A stretch of DNA of 64,000 nt from Mycobacterium europaeum (lineage in GTDB: Bacteria; Actinomycetota; Actinomycetes; Mycobacteriales; Mycobacteriaceae). The stretch covers positions 1-64,000 of the forward strand of contig NZ_LQOU01000016.1 of the NCBI RefSeq assembly GCF_002102155.1. Direction: 5' to 3'. Shown in pieces: positions 9,203 through 19,415 of the stretch. Under the pieces are notes generated by a model. That model saw only the letters and a program-made list of their open reading frames with translations, was not told the DNA's origin and ran no database searches. Both the position numbers and the translations under genes were made by a program. Numbering within the stretch: position 1 is the stretch's first letter; each line of letters starts with the position of its first letter.

Positions 9203-9351
9203 TGACGTATGAACGACGAGGGTGATTCGCTGAACGCCTGCGGCGTGGGCAACGTCATACGGTTGTTGCTGAATTGAAGGCGAATTTTGAGTGTATTTGC
9301 CGTTGCGCGAGGGAAAGCTGGTCGGGGCAGTTTTTGAGGTGAGGGGTCGCT

Positions 9352-10320
9352 ATGTCGAAGGTTGATGTCGCGGCGTTGATCGCATTGTGCGCGGCGATGG
9401 CGTCCGCGGTCGGCGATGTGATCCGCCAGCGCTCGGCGCAGGAGATCACGGACAAAGATGTCGGCCATCTCGAGTTGTTCCGCATGTCGCTGCGGGACAC
9501 CCGCTGGTGGTTGGGGGGCCTGGCGGCGATCGTCAACTACAGCCTGCAGGCCGGCGCGCTGGCTTGGGGCTCGGTGGTGCTGGTGACCGCGCTGCAGGTG
9601 ACCGCGTTGCTGTTCGCGCTGCCGATCTACGCGCGGCTGACCAAGCGGCAGGTGACCCGCTGGGAGTGGCTCTGGGCGGTGATACTGGCCGGCGCCCTGG
9701 CCGTGGTCATCCTCGTCGGCGACCCGGCCGCCGGCAACCAGCGCGCGGCGGTCGGGACGTGGGCCGTCGTGGCCGCGGTGGCGGTGCCACTGCTGGTGGC
9801 GTGCGTGGTGGCCGCGCGGATCTGGTCGGGCAGCCCGCTGGCGGCCGCGCTGCTGGCCGTGGTGGCCGGGTCGGCCTTGGCGTTGTTCGCGGTGCTGACC
9901 AAGGGCATCGTTCAGGTGTCCGAGGACGGCCCGCTGAACGTGCTGACCGCACCGGAGTTCGTGCCCTGGCTGCTGCTGGCGCTGACCGGGATGATCTTCC
10001 AGCAGTCGGCGTTCCGTGCCGGCGCGCTGACGGCCTCCATGCCCACGATGACCGTGGCGAAGCCCGTGGTGGCCGGCCTGCTGGGCATCTTCGTGCTCGG
10101 CGAAACGCTGAACGCCACGGGACCCAAGGCCTTCGTGCTGGTCGCGGCGGTGGCCGTGGTGATCGTGGCGACGATCGCGCTGGCCCGCGGCGAGGCCGCC
10201 ACCATGGTCGCGAAGGTCGGCCGTGACGCGGGAAACATCGCGCCGGGCACGTGGTCGCCCGGCGACGGCGAGACCGGCCCTGTTAGCGGTCACATCATGG
10301 CGGCGACGGCCGAGGCCTGA
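9352..10320 (+). CDS. DMT-superfamily (EamA-like) permease (Rv2729c-like)
   Basis: 322-residue integral membrane protein with about ten hydrophobic segments arranged as two EamA-like halves, beginning MSKVDVAALIALCAAMASAVGDV and including ALQVTALLFALPIYARL and the second-half signature TKGIVQV...FQQSAFRAGALTASMPTMTVAKPVVAGLLGIFVLGE. DMT family members export metabolites or drugs; no substrate can be read from the sequence. Position matches Rv2729c. A truncated copy lies immediately upstream (8627-9202), so this is one half of a tandem duplication. The 149-nt gap between them holds no gene. Confidence 0.8.
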   Translation: MSKVDVAALIALCAAMASAVGDVIRQRSAQEITDKDVGHLELFRMSLRDTRWWLGGLAAIVNYSLQAGALAWGSVVLVTALQVTALLFALPIYARLTKRQVTRWEWLWAVILAGALAVVILVGDPAAGNQRAAVGTWAVVAAVAVPLLVACVVAARIWSGSPLAAALLAVVAGSALALFAVLTKGIVQVSEDGPLNVLTAPEFVPWLLLALTGMIFQQSAFRAGALTASMPTMTVAKPVVAGLLGIFVLGETLNATGPKAFVLVAAVAVVIVATIALARGEAATMVAKVGRDAGNIAPGTWSPGDGETGPVSGHIMAATAEA

Positions 10321-10342
10321 AAACGCCGCGCCGGCGAAACGT

Positions 10343-10348
10343 TAGTTT
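10343..10348 (+). promoter_or_regulatory. Candidate -10 for Rv2728c-like gene (leaderless)
   Basis: TAGTTT, then 6 nt, then the GTG at 10355. No Shine-Dalgarno sequence is present. Confidence 0.4.
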
Positions 10349-10354
10349 GGTGGC

Positions 10355-11044
10355 GTGCTCAGCGGCATTGCGATCGTTCCGTCGGCGCCGCTGCTGGTGC
10401 CCGAGCTCGCCGGAGCCGCCGCCGCGGAGGTGACCGACCTGGCGGCCGCGGTGCTGGCGGCGGCCGCCCTGCTGCCCGCGCGCTGGACCGTCATCGGGAC
10501 TGCCGCGCGTGACGAGGCGTGCGGTCCCCACACGGCCGGCACTTTCGCGGGTTTCGGGGCGGACCTCCGCGTCCGGCTGTCCCCGTCGGCCAACGACGAA
10601 TCGCCGGCCGACCTGCCCGTGTGCGTCTTGCTCGCCGCCTGGCTCCGCGGCCAGGTCCGCCCCGACGCCACCGCGCGGGCACGGGTCTACTCCGCCGACC
10701 ACGACGCCGGCACCGCGCTGGACCGCGGGCGTTTGTTACGGGCCGAGATCGACGCCTCACCCGAGCCCATCGGCGTGCTGGTGGTGGCCGACGGCGCCAA
10801 CACCCTGACCCCCGCCGCCCCCGGGGGCTACGACCCGGGGAACGCCGACGCGCAGCAGGCCCTCGACGACGCGCTGGCCACCGGTGACGTCGCAGCACTG
10901 ACGCGGCTGCCGCGGCAGATCCTGGGCCGGGCCGCCTTCCAGGTCCTGGCCGGGCTGGCCGAACCCGGACCGCGATCGGCCAAGGAGTTGTACCGGGGCG
11001 CCCCCTACGGCGTGGGCTACTTCGCCGGTGCCTGGCAGCTCTGA
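10355..11044 (+). CDS. LigB-superfamily (class III extradiol dioxygenase-like) protein, Rv2728c-like
   Basis: 229-residue protein with an overall fold pattern of the extradiol dioxygenase LigB superfamily: opening [19 protein letters not shown], a central [21 protein letters not shown] and the C-terminal [14 protein letters not shown]. The usual His-His-Glu iron ligands of true dioxygenases are not evident (no HG or HxH near the start), so it may be a non-catalytic relative. It sits directly before miaA with 7 nt between its stop and the likely GTG of miaA, so the two form an operon. Function unknown. Confidence 0.75.
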   Translation: MLSGIAIVPSAPLLVPELAGAAAAEVTDLAAAVLAAAALLPARWTVIGTAARDEACGPHTAGTFAGFGADLRVRLSPSANDESPADLPVCVLLAAWLRGQVRPDATARARVYSADHDAGTALDRGRLLRAEIDASPEPIGVLVVADGANTLTPAAPGGYDPGNADAQQALDDALATGDVAALTRLPRQILGRAAFQVLAGLAEPGPRSAKELYRGAPYGVGYFAGAWQL

Positions 11045-11051
11045 GGCAACC

Positions 11052-11975
11052 GTGCGACCGCTGGCGATCATCGGCCCCACCGGAACCGGCAAGTCGCAGC
11101 TTGCCCTCGACATCGCGGAACGGCTCGAGGGCGGCGCCGAGGTCGTCAACGCCGACGCGATGCAGCTGTACCGCGGGATGGACATCGGCACCGCCAAGCT
11201 GCCCGTCGACCAACGCCGCGGCATCCCGCACCACCAGCTCGACGTTCTCGACGTCACCGAGACCGCGACCGTCGCCCGCTACCAGGGCGCAGCCGCCGCG
11301 GACGTCGAGGCGATCGCGGCCCGCGGCGCCGTGCCCCTCATCGTGGGCGGCTCCATGCTCTACGTGCAGTCCCTGCTCGACGACTGGTCGTTCCCCGCCA
11401 CCGATCCGGCCGTGCGGGCGCGCTGGGAACGGCGGCTGGCCGAGGTCGGGGTCGGCGGCCTGCACGCCGAGCTGGCCCGTCGCGACCCCGCCGCGGCCGC
11501 GGCCATCCTGCCCACCGACGCGCGGCGCACGGTGCGCGCGCTCGAGGTGGTCGAGCTGACCGGACGGCCGTTCGCCGCGTCCGCACCGCGCATCGGCGCA
11601 CCGAGGTGGGACACCGTCATCATCGGACTCGATTGCGAGACAACGACTCTCGACGAGAGGCTGGCCCGTCGCACCGACGCCATGTTCGACCAGGGCCTGG
11701 TCGACGAGGTGGGCGCGCTGCTCGGCAGGGGCCTGCGCGACGGGGTCACCGCGTCGCGCGCCCTGGGCTACGCGCAGGTGATCGAGGCGCTCGACGCCGG
11801 GGGTGGCGCCGATCGACTGCGCGACGCCCGGGAGCAGACGTACGTGGGCACCCGACGCTACGTGCGGCGCCAGCGGTCGTGGTTCCGCCGCGACCACCGG
11901 GTCCGCTGGCTGGACGCGAGCGACGGCGCCCGGCTCGTCGACGAAGCCCTGCACGCCTGGCGCCACGTATCCTGA
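11052..11975 (+). CDS. miaA: tRNA dimethylallyltransferase MiaA
   Basis: 307-residue enzyme that transfers the dimethylallyl group from DMAPP to N6 of A37 in tRNA, the substrate later thiomethylated by MiaB. P-loop GPTGTGKSQ lies at residues 8-16; the family motifs [42 protein letters not shown] and RALGYAQV are all present. GTG at 11052 matches the start of the M. tuberculosis protein ([11 protein letters not shown]) and has GAGG upstream; a GTG at 11028 overlapping the previous gene is the alternative. The dapF start lies 4 nt after its stop. Confidence 0.95.
   Translation: MRPLAIIGPTGTGKSQLALDIAERLEGGAEVVNADAMQLYRGMDIGTAKLPVDQRRGIPHHQLDVLDVTETATVARYQGAAAADVEAIAARGAVPLIVGGSMLYVQSLLDDWSFPATDPAVRARWERRLAEVGVGGLHAELARRDPAAAAAILPTDARRTVRALEVVELTGRPFAASAPRIGAPRWDTVIIGLDCETTTLDERLARRTDAMFDQGLVDEVGALLGRGLRDGVTASRALGYAQVIEALDAGGGADRLRDAREQTYVGTRRYVRRQRSWFRRDHRVRWLDASDGARLVDEALHAWRHVS
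11968..11973 (+). promoter_or_regulatory. Candidate -10 of dapF inside the miaA end
   Basis: TATCCT, 6 nt, then the GTG start of dapF at 11980. This could give dapF its own leaderless transcript in addition to read-through from miaA. Confidence 0.4.
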
Positions 11976-11979
11976 GCAG

Positions 11980-12852
11980 GTGCAATTCGCTAAGGGCCAC
12001 GGCACCGAGAACGACTTCCTGGTGCTACCCGACGAGCACGCCGCGCTCGACCTCACCGCCGCCCGGGTGGCCGCCCTCTGCGACCGGCGGCGCGGGCTGG
12101 GCGCCGACGGGGTGCTGCGCGTCACCACCGCCGGCGCCGCGCTGGCGGCAGGCGTGCTCGACCGGCTGCCCGACGGCGTCGCCTCGGCCGATTGGTACAT
12201 GGACTACCGCAACGCCGACGGCTCGCTCGCCCAGATGTGCGGCAACGGCATCAGGGTGTTCGCGCACTACCTGCGCGCCAGCGGGCTGGAGGCTCGCGAC
12301 GAGTTCGTGGTGGGGTCACCGGCCGGCCCGCGGCCGATCACCGTGCACCGCGCCGAGGCCACCCGGGCCGACATCAGCGTCGACATGGGCAAGGCCAACA
12401 CGCTGGGTCCCGGAAGCGCTGTCGTCGGCGGCCGCCGGTTTTCCGGCCTGGCGGTCGACGTGGGCAACCCCCACCTGGCCTGCGTGGACCCCGGCCTGAC
12501 CGCCGAGGAGCTGGCGGGGCTGGACGTGGCCGCCCCGGTCAGCTTCGACCGCGCCCAGTTCCCCGACGGGGTCAACATCGAAATCCTCACCTCACCCGTC
12601 GACGGCGAGGTGCGGATGCGGGTACACGAACGGGGCGTGGGCGAGACGCGCTCATGCGGCACCGGCACGGTCGCGGCCACCGTCGCCGCGCTGGCCGCCG
12701 CCGGTGCGGCCACCGGCACGCTGACCGTGCGGGTGCCGGGCGGTGACGTCGTCGTCACGATCACCGACGCCACCAGCTACCTGAGGGGGCCGTCGGTGTT
12801 GGTGGCCCGGGGGGAGGTCAGCGAGGAATGGTGGGACGCGCAGGAGCGTTAA
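11980..12852 (+). CDS. dapF: Diaminopimelate epimerase DapF
   Basis: 290-residue PLP-independent epimerase converting LL- to meso-diaminopimelate, needed for lysine and for mycobacterial peptidoglycan cross-links. The two catalytic cysteines are present in their motifs: Cys87 (QMCGNGIR) and Cys226 (RSCGTGT). N-terminal [11 protein letters not shown] is the substrate-binding start motif. Length equals the M. tuberculosis enzyme. GTG start at 11980 has no strong ribosome site but matches the family start exactly. Followed by a hairpin terminator. Confidence 0.96.
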   Translation: MQFAKGHGTENDFLVLPDEHAALDLTAARVAALCDRRRGLGADGVLRVTTAGAALAAGVLDRLPDGVASADWYMDYRNADGSLAQMCGNGIRVFAHYLRASGLEARDEFVVGSPAGPRPITVHRAEATRADISVDMGKANTLGPGSAVVGGRRFSGLAVDVGNPHLACVDPGLTAEELAGLDVAAPVSFDRAQFPDGVNIEILTSPVDGEVRMRVHERGVGETRSCGTGTVAATVAALAAAGAATGTLTVRVPGGDVVVTITDATSYLRGPSVLVARGEVSEEWWDAQER

Positions 12853-12858
12853 TTCGGG

Positions 12859-12882
12859 TGCACGGCGCCGATTCGCCGTGCA
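12859..12882 (+). terminator. Hairpin after dapF
   Basis: TGCACGGCG and CGCCGTGCA form perfect 9-bp arms around a 6-nt loop, followed by a modestly T-rich stretch (TCATCTTGTATT). It begins 7 nt after the dapF stop and ends 16 nt before the hflX ATG, so it may end the miaA-dapF transcript or sit in the hflX leader. Confidence 0.6.
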
Positions 12883-12898
12883 TCATCTTGTATTGCCT

Positions 12899-14326
<1,428 letters not shown>

Positions 14327-14358
14327 TTTAGTCGGCGGTCGGACCCCGCCCACTGCCG

Positions 14359-14376
14359 ACCAACCGTCTGGTTGGT
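14359..14376. promoter_or_regulatory. TetR-type operator before fadE20
   Basis: ACCAACCGTCTGGTTGGT is a perfect palindrome with 7-bp arms and a 4-nt spacer. It overlaps or abuts a candidate -10 (TATGTT, 14378-14383) for fadE20, a position suited to repression. The shape fits TetR-family operators, common for fatty-acid degradation genes; the regulator is not in this window. Confidence 0.65.
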
Positions 14377-14419
14377 ATATGTTGGGCGACAGAGTTCCCC
14401 GTCGCCGGAGGTCATTCAC

Positions 14420-15580
14420 ATGGGCAGTGCCGTCAAGTACCAGCGCACTCTTTTCGAGCCGGAGCACGACCTGTTCCGTGAGTCCTACCGCGCCTTCCTG
14501 GACCGCCACGTCGCGCCGCACCACGACGACTGGGAGAAGGCCAAGATCGTGGACCGCGGCGTATGGCTCGAGGCCGGCAAGCAGGGCTTCCTGGGCATGG
14601 CGGTGCCGGAGGAGTACGGCGGCGGCGGCAACCCCGACTTCCGGTACAACACGATCATCACCGAGGAGACCACCACCGGCCGCTACAGCGGCATCGGCTT
14701 CGGCCTGCACAACGACATCGTGGCGCCGTACCTGCTGGCGTTGGCCACCGAGGAGCAGAAGCAGCGCTGGCTGCCCAAGTTCTGCAGCGGCGAGATCATC
14801 ACCGCGATCGCGATGACCGAGCCGGGAACCGGCAGCGACTTGCAGGGCATCAAGACCCGCGCGGTCAAGCAGGGCGACCACTACGTGCTCAACGGCGCAA
14901 AGACGTTCATCACCAACGGAATCAACGCCGACCTGGTGATCGTGGTCGCCCAGACCGATCCCGACAAAGGCGCGCAGGGCTTTTCGCTGCTCGTCGTCGA
15001 ACGTGGCATGGAGGGCTTCGAGCGCGGCCGCCACCTGGACAAGATCGGGCTGGACGCGCAGGACACCGCCGAGTTGTCGTTCACCGATGTGAAGGTGCCC
15101 GCCGAGAACCTGCTCGGGCAGGAGGGCATGGGGTTCATCTACCTGATGCAGAACCTGCCGCAGGAACGCATCTCGATCGCCATCATGGCCGCCGCGGCGA
15201 TGGAGCAGGTGCTGGAACACACGCTGCAATACACCAAGGAGCGCAAGGCATTTAACAAGCCGATCGGAAGCTTCCAGAACAGCCGCTTCGTGCTTGCCGA
15301 GCTGGCGACCGAGGCCACCGTGGTGCGCATGATGGTCGACGAGTTCATCCGGCTGCACCTGGACAAGAAGCTGACCGCGGAGCAAGCGGCGATGGCCAAG
15401 TGGTACTCCACCGAAAAGCAGGTGCACCTCATCGACCGTTGCCTGCAACTGCACGGCGGTTACGGCTACATGCGCGAATACCCCGTTGCCCGTGCCTATC
15501 TGGACGCGCGGGTGCAGACCATCTATGGCGGAACGACCGAGATCATGAAGGAGATCATCGGTCGCAGCCTGGGGGTCTAG
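14420..15580 (+). CDS. fadE20: Acyl-CoA dehydrogenase FadE20
   Basis: 386-residue flavoprotein of the acyl-CoA dehydrogenase family, catalysing the first step of beta-oxidation. Visible signatures are AIAMTEPGTGSDLQGIKT (FAD/substrate binding), GRHLDKIGLDAQDTAELSF, the C-terminal LHGGYGYMREYPVARAYLDARVQTIYGGTTEIMKEIIGRSLGV, and the Glu of YGGTTEIMKE near the usual catalytic base region. ATG at 14420 has GGAGG 9 nt upstream. Position matches Rv2724c. The palindrome at 14359-14376 suggests lipid-responsive repression. Chain-length preference cannot be read from the sequence. Confidence 0.93.
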   Translation: MGSAVKYQRTLFEPEHDLFRESYRAFLDRHVAPHHDDWEKAKIVDRGVWLEAGKQGFLGMAVPEEYGGGGNPDFRYNTIITEETTTGRYSGIGFGLHNDIVAPYLLALATEEQKQRWLPKFCSGEIITAIAMTEPGTGSDLQGIKTRAVKQGDHYVLNGAKTFITNGINADLVIVVAQTDPDKGAQGFSLLVVERGMEGFERGRHLDKIGLDAQDTAELSFTDVKVPAENLLGQEGMGFIYLMQNLPQERISIAIMAAAAMEQVLEHTLQYTKERKAFNKPIGSFQNSRFVLAELATEATVVRMMVDEFIRLHLDKKLTAEQAAMAKWYSTEKQVHLIDRCLQLHGGYGYMREYPVARAYLDARVQTIYGGTTEIMKEIIGRSLGV

Positions 15581-15590
15581 CCCGCGCGCC

Positions 15591-15621
15591 ATTGGCCGGA
15601 AGCGCCGTCGGACCGGCCAAT
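15591..15621 (+). terminator. Hairpin after fadE20
   Basis: ATTGGCCGG and CCGGCCAAT, perfect 9-bp arms with a 13-nt loop, start 11 nt after the fadE20 stop. There is no T-run, as usual for mycobacterial terminators. Confidence 0.6.
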
Positions 15622-16174
15622 TCGCACCTCGTCGGCAAACCGGATCAGTGCCCGCCGCGGGGCCGAATTCTCGGGTGGATCGTTGCGGAGTTAATGGCTT
15701 CACGTACCGTCGGCACATGCGTTTTGGGTACGCCGCCCGGGCAATGGCGCATCGTCACGCCGAAAAGCATGACGGCGCCGAGCGCCTGGTCACGCTCGCC
15801 AACTCCGGCGAATGCCGAATGGCTGCGTGCGACGGCACGGACGCCCCATTGCGCAGGCGATCGTCGTCGTCGAGTTTCGGCGCGATTAGCCCAATCGGGC
15901 GCGCGCGACCGGACGCCCAGTCGCGATTTGAGCGTGGCTCGGCATCATTTCGACATCGGCGTGGTATCCGTTTTTGTAATATTCCTGATCTGACTTCGCA
16001 TTTTTCGTTGGCTGGAGCAAAGTTATGCGAGCCCGGCGCAAATGCGGTTCGGTACGCGGTCGTTTCTCCGCGGTCGGACTGCGGCCCGCTCGCCGGCTGT
16101 GCGGAAACGGGCATGGCCGCTGATAGGGGAATAGCCGTCGGCTGGGAGGCTGGGTGAACGGGCAGAGAGGTCAC
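15622..16174. other. Intergenic region without a convincing gene
   Basis: About 550 nt between fadE20 and the LGFP-repeat gene. Open frames are present (for example 15648-16157) but their products are arginine-rich, show no motif I recognise, and have no good ribosome site. A patch near 15960-16030 is clearly AT-richer (TTTTTGTAATATTCC), compatible with promoter DNA for the next gene or with transferred sequence. No structured RNA or repeat was recognised. Confidence 0.5.
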
Positions 16175-18403
16175 ATGCGCAGGCTGGTCGGGAGCGCGCT
16201 GGTCAGCTTGGCCGCTACGGCAATGGCCGCTGCCTTGCTGGCGCCGCCGGCGGCGGCGTCTCCGATCGGAGACGCCGAGGCGGCCATGATGGCGGCCTGG
16301 GAGAAAGCCGGCGGCGACGCTTCACCCCTGGGCGCCCGCAAGGGCGATGTCTATCCCGCCGGGGACGGTTTCGTGCTGGACTTCGACGGCGGCAAGATGT
16401 TCTTCACGCCGGCGACCGGCGCGAAGTTCATCTACGGGCCGATCCTGGACAAATACGAGATGCTGGGCGGCCCCGCCGGCAGCGACCTCGGCTTCCCGGC
16501 CATCAACGAAGTGCCCGGCCTCGCCGGCCCCGACAGCCGCGTGAGCACCTTCTCGGCCAGCGACAAGCCGGTGATCTTCTGGACACCCGAGCACGGCGCA
16601 TTCGTGGTACGCGGCGCGATCAACGCCGCGTGGGACAAGCTGGGCAGTTCGGGCGGCGTGCTCGGCGTGCCGATCGGCGACGAGACATACAACGGCGAGG
16701 TGTCCGCCCAGAAGTTCAGCGGCGGCCAGGTTTCGTGGAACAGGCAGACGAAGCAGTTCACCACCGAGCCGCCGGCCTTGGCCGACCAGTTGAAGGGCCT
16801 GCAGGTGGCGATCGACCCCACCGCGGCCATCAACATGGCCTGGCGCGCGGCCGGCGGCCCCAACGGTCCCCTGGGCGTCAAGAAGGGCGCGCAGTATCCG
16901 GTCGGCGGCGAGGGCATCGTCCAGGATTTCGCCAACGGGAAGGTGTACTTCACCCCCGCCACCGGCGCGAACGCCGTCGAAACCAACATCCTGGCCAAGT
17001 ACGAGTCGCTCGGCGGACCGGCGGGCAGCGACCTGGGTTTCCCCACCACCAATGAGTCCGACGGCGGCATCCCGTCCAGCCGCGTCGTCACGTTCTCCGG
17101 CGCCGACAAGCCGGTGATCTTCTGGACCTCGGAGCACGGCGCGTTCGTGGTCCGCGGGGCGATGAAGGCCGCGTGGGACAAGCTCCGCGGACCGACCGGC
17201 AAGCTGGGCGCGCCGGTCGGCGACCAGGCCGTCGACGGCGACGTCGTCTCCCAGCAGTTCGCCGGCGGCAAGATCTCGTGGAACCGGGCGAAGAACACGT
17301 TCAGCACGGATCCGGCCAACCTCGCGCCGTTGCTCTCCGGCCTGCAGGTGTCGGGGCAGAATCAGCCGAGCAGCTCGGCGATGCCCACCCATGCCAAGAA
17401 GTTCACCTGGCAGTCGTGGTGGTTGTTGGCCGTCGTTCCGGTGCTGGCGCTGATCGTGCTGGCGGGGCTGCTGGCCTTCCGGTGGCGCCGGCGTCGCGCC
17501 GCCGACGACGCCGGCTACGAGCCCAGCCGCGATTTCGATCTCGGCTACGACACCGCGGGCGACCAGCCCTGGGGACACGACGACGTGACCACCGAGCATT
17601 TCGCCCGCCAGGAGGCGGCCCCGGATGCCGGGGCGGCCGGACGGGTGAGCTGGCGGCGGGGCGGCGCGGAGGAGGGTTCGTTCGACCTCGAGCAGGAGGA
17701 CCCCGACGCGGTCGACACCGACTCGTTCTCCGCCGTCTCGCCGGCGGACCTCTCCGAGGCCGGCTATCCCGCAGCCGAAGCCGAGGCCGGCCACCCCGAA
17801 GCCGGCTTTGCCGAACCCGAATACGCCGAAGCCGAGTACGGCGAAACCGAATACGCGGAATCCGATTACGCCGAAACGGATTACGCCGAAGCCGGATACG
17901 CCGACGACGAGCCCGAGCCCGCCTACGACGACACCGACCGCGCCGACGGCGAGTACGCGGAGGCCGAATACCTCGATGTCGCCGTTCCCCACACGCCTCC
18001 CGACGCCGGGTTCGACGAAGGTGCTCCCGCCCCCGAGCCCGAGCATCCGGACGTCGCGGCACCGCACGTCCCGGCGGACGTGTTCGAGGCCGAGGCAGCC
18101 GCCCCGGAGGCCATCGCGCCCGAGGTCGCGGCCGCCGGCACGTCCGAGCAGCGCGGCGGCGGGCGGCACGCGGCCGCCGACGACGAGGACAGCGGCGTGG
18201 CGACCGGCCCGGGCGGGCGCCCCACCATCCACCTACCCCTCGACGACCCCTACCAGGCACCCGACGGATACCCGATCAAGGCGAGCGCCCGCTCCGGGCT
18301 GTACTACACGCCGGGCAGCGAGCTCTACCACGACACGCTCGCCGAAATCTGGCTGTCCAGTGAGGAAGTGGCGCAGGCCAACGGCTTCGTCAAGGCGGAC
18401 TGA
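16175..18403 (+). CDS. LGFP-repeat, membrane-anchored envelope protein with acidic tail and sunset-like C-terminal domain (Rv2721c-like)
   Basis: 742-residue cell-envelope protein. Signal peptide at 1-28 (ends APPAAAS), then two tandem modules of LGFP repeats (about 30-220 and 220-390) sharing blocks such as YFTPATGA, LGGPAGSDLGFP, KPVIFWTxEHGAFVVRGA and AWDKL. LGFP repeats occur in surface proteins linked to cell-wall integrity. A membrane segment (WWLLAVVPVLALIVLAGLLAF) near 415-435 is followed by RWRRRR and a long acidic cytoplasmic part with repeated (E/D)YAE units, then a conserved about 60-residue end (DGYPIKASARSGLYYTPGS...YHDTLAEIWLSSEEVAQANGF) resembling the sunset domain. ATG at 16175 is preferred over GTG 16154 because AGAGAGG precedes it. 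Converges on lexA. Confidence 0.8.
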   Translation: MRRLVGSALVSLAATAMAAALLAPPAAASPIGDAEAAMMAAWEKAGGDASPLGARKGDVYPAGDGFVLDFDGGKMFFTPATGAKFIYGPILDKYEMLGGPAGSDLGFPAINEVPGLAGPDSRVSTFSASDKPVIFWTPEHGAFVVRGAINAAWDKLGSSGGVLGVPIGDETYNGEVSAQKFSGGQVSWNRQTKQFTTEPPALADQLKGLQVAIDPTAAINMAWRAAGGPNGPLGVKKGAQYPVGGEGIVQDFANGKVYFTPATGANAVETNILAKYESLGGPAGSDLGFPTTNESDGGIPSSRVVTFSGADKPVIFWTSEHGAFVVRGAMKAAWDKLRGPTGKLGAPVGDQAVDGDVVSQQFAGGKISWNRAKNTFSTDPANLAPLLSGLQVSGQNQPSSSAMPTHAKKFTWQSWWLLAVVPVLALIVLAGLLAFRWRRRRAADDAGYEPSRDFDLGYDTAGDQPWGHDDVTTEHFARQEAAPDAGAAGRVSWRRGGAEEGSFDLEQEDPDAVDTDSFSAVSPADLSEAGYPAAEAEAGHPEAGFAEPEYAEAEYGETEYAESDYAETDYAEAGYADDEPEPAYDDTDRADGEYAEAEYLDVAVPHTPPDAGFDEGAPAPEPEHPDVAAPHVPADVFEAEAAAPEAIAPEVAAAGTSEQRGGGRHAAADDEDSGVATGPGGRPTIHLPLDDPYQAPDGYPIKASARSGLYYTPGSELYHDTLAEIWLSSEEVAQANGFVKAD

Positions 18404-18426
18404 GCCGGCCGGCGGCCGCGACGGCG

Positions 18427-19125
18427 CTAGACCTTGCGGATCACCGTGACGACCTTGCCGAGCACGGTCGCATCGTTGCCGGGAATGGGATCGAACGCCG
18501 GGTTGTGCGGCATCAGCCATACCTGACCACCCGCGCGCTTGAAGGTCTTCACGGTGGCTTCCCCGTCGAGCATGGCGGCGACGATGTCGCCGTTGTCGGC
18601 GACGTTCTGCTGTCGCACGACCACCCAGTCGCCGTCGCAGATCGCCGCCTCGATCATCGAGTCGCCGACGACCTTGAGCAGGAACAGCGTGCCCTCGCCG
18701 ACCAGCTCGCGCGGCAGCGGGAAGACGTCCTCGACGGCTTCCTCGGCGAGGATGGGGCCACCGGCCGCGATGCGCCCGAGGACCGGAACGAACGTCGGCT
18801 CCGGCAGCGCGTCCGAGCCGGCGACTTCGGTGGTCGCTGCCGCCACGTCGTCATCGGCGCCGCGGACGTCGACCGCCCGGGGGCGGTTCGGGTCGCGACG
18901 CAGGTATCCCTTGCGTTCCAGTGTGCGCAGCTGATGCGCCACCGACGACGTCGACGTCAGACCGACGGCGTCACCGATCTCCCGGATGCTCGGCGGATAG
19001 CCACGGCTGGTGACCGACGCGCGAATGACGTTCAAGATGGTCCGTTGCCGTTCGGTCAGCGATGAATCGACGGCGTGCAGCCGACCGTCCGCGCCGGCCG
19101 ATGAGGTGTCGTTGCTGTCGCTCAT
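18427..19125 (-). CDS. lexA: SOS repressor LexA
   Basis: 232-residue repressor. N-terminal winged helix ([32 protein letters not shown]), C-terminal S24 peptidase domain with the self-cleavage bond Ala121-Gly122 (RIAAGG), nucleophile Ser156 (VGDSMIEA) and Lys193 (EATVKTF). The start [11 protein letters not shown] at 19125 is favoured: a TACATT -10 lies 7 nt upstream and the SOS box upstream of that would otherwise be inside the coding region. It controls itself, recA and probably chiZ, all in this window. Confidence 0.96.
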   Translation of the reverse strand: MSDSNDTSSAGADGRLHAVDSSLTERQRTILNVIRASVTSRGYPPSIREIGDAVGLTSTSSVAHQLRTLERKGYLRRDPNRPRAVDVRGADDDVAAATTEVAGSDALPEPTFVPVLGRIAAGGPILAEEAVEDVFPLPRELVGEGTLFLLKVVGDSMIEAAICDGDWVVVRQQNVADNGDIVAAMLDGEATVKTFKRAGGQVWLMPHNPAFDPIPGNDATVLGKVVTVIRKV

Positions 19126-19132
19126 GGCACTG

Positions 19133-19161
19133 AATGTAACCCCAGCGCGCCCAAGAATCAA
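19133..19161 (-). promoter_or_regulatory. lexA promoter
   Basis: Minus strand: -35 TTGATT (19156-19161), 17-nt spacer, -10 TACATT (19133-19138), then 7 nt to the ATG. The transcript would be leaderless. The -35 overlaps the SOS box. Confidence 0.7.
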
Positions 19162-19173
19162 ACATGTGTTCGA
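19158..19173. promoter_or_regulatory. SOS box of lexA
   Basis: TCAAACATGTGTTCGA matches TCGAAC-N4-GTTCGA with one mismatch. It covers the -35 of the lexA promoter, so LexA binding would block its own transcription. Confidence 0.85.
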
Positions 19174-19293
19174 CTAGCGTGTCGCCACCGCTCCGCCGCG
19201 CGCGAAAAACACGCCGAAGTCGTAAATCACAAAGGTGTAACTCTTCGGCGGATCGGGTATTTCAGCCGCATGTCAGCGCTAGCGCCCGCGAAC

Positions 19294-19316
19294 TTGTCGG
19301 TGGGGTGGTCTAGCGT
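19294..19316 (+). promoter_or_regulatory. RecA-NDp-type promoter upstream of chiZ
   Basis: TTGTCGGTG-N8-TAGCGT matches the PafBC-dependent motif as exactly as the one before recA; the first 9 nt are identical in both. It is about 100 nt upstream of the chiZ ATG. Confidence 0.8.
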
Positions 19317-19354
19317 TCGGCTCGTGCGACACGCTTCGCTCACATGTTCGGATT

Positions 19355-19391
19355 TCGAACACACGAGCGATACAGTCGAACAGCTGAGCGA
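19355..19391 (+). promoter_or_regulatory. Two tandem imperfect SOS boxes before chiZ
   Basis: TCGAACACACGAGCGA (19355-19370) and TCGAACAGCTGAGCGA (19376-19391) each keep one perfect TCGAAC half and end in the same degenerate GAGCGA half. They are 21 bp apart, two helical turns, and flank a TACAGT (19371-19376) that could be the -10 of a second chiZ promoter. LexA regulation of chiZ is known in M. tuberculosis; the paired layout is what the sequence shows. Confidence 0.6.
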
Positions 19392-19415
19392 ATTTAGTTG
19401 ACCGGAGGAACGCAG

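Noticed and set aside
9201..9260. TGACGTAT / ACGTCATA near-repeats between the two DMT copies
   Set aside because: Short, self-complementary ACGT core makes the match likely by chance; no regulator fits.
15648..16157. Possible small gene in the gap after fadE20
   Set aside because: No start signal, no recognisable motif and an arginine-rich, irregular product; treated as non-coding.
19221..19240. Possible CRP site near chiZ/lexA (GTAAATCACA)
   Set aside because: Only one half-site (TCACA) is present; the matching TGTGA is absent.
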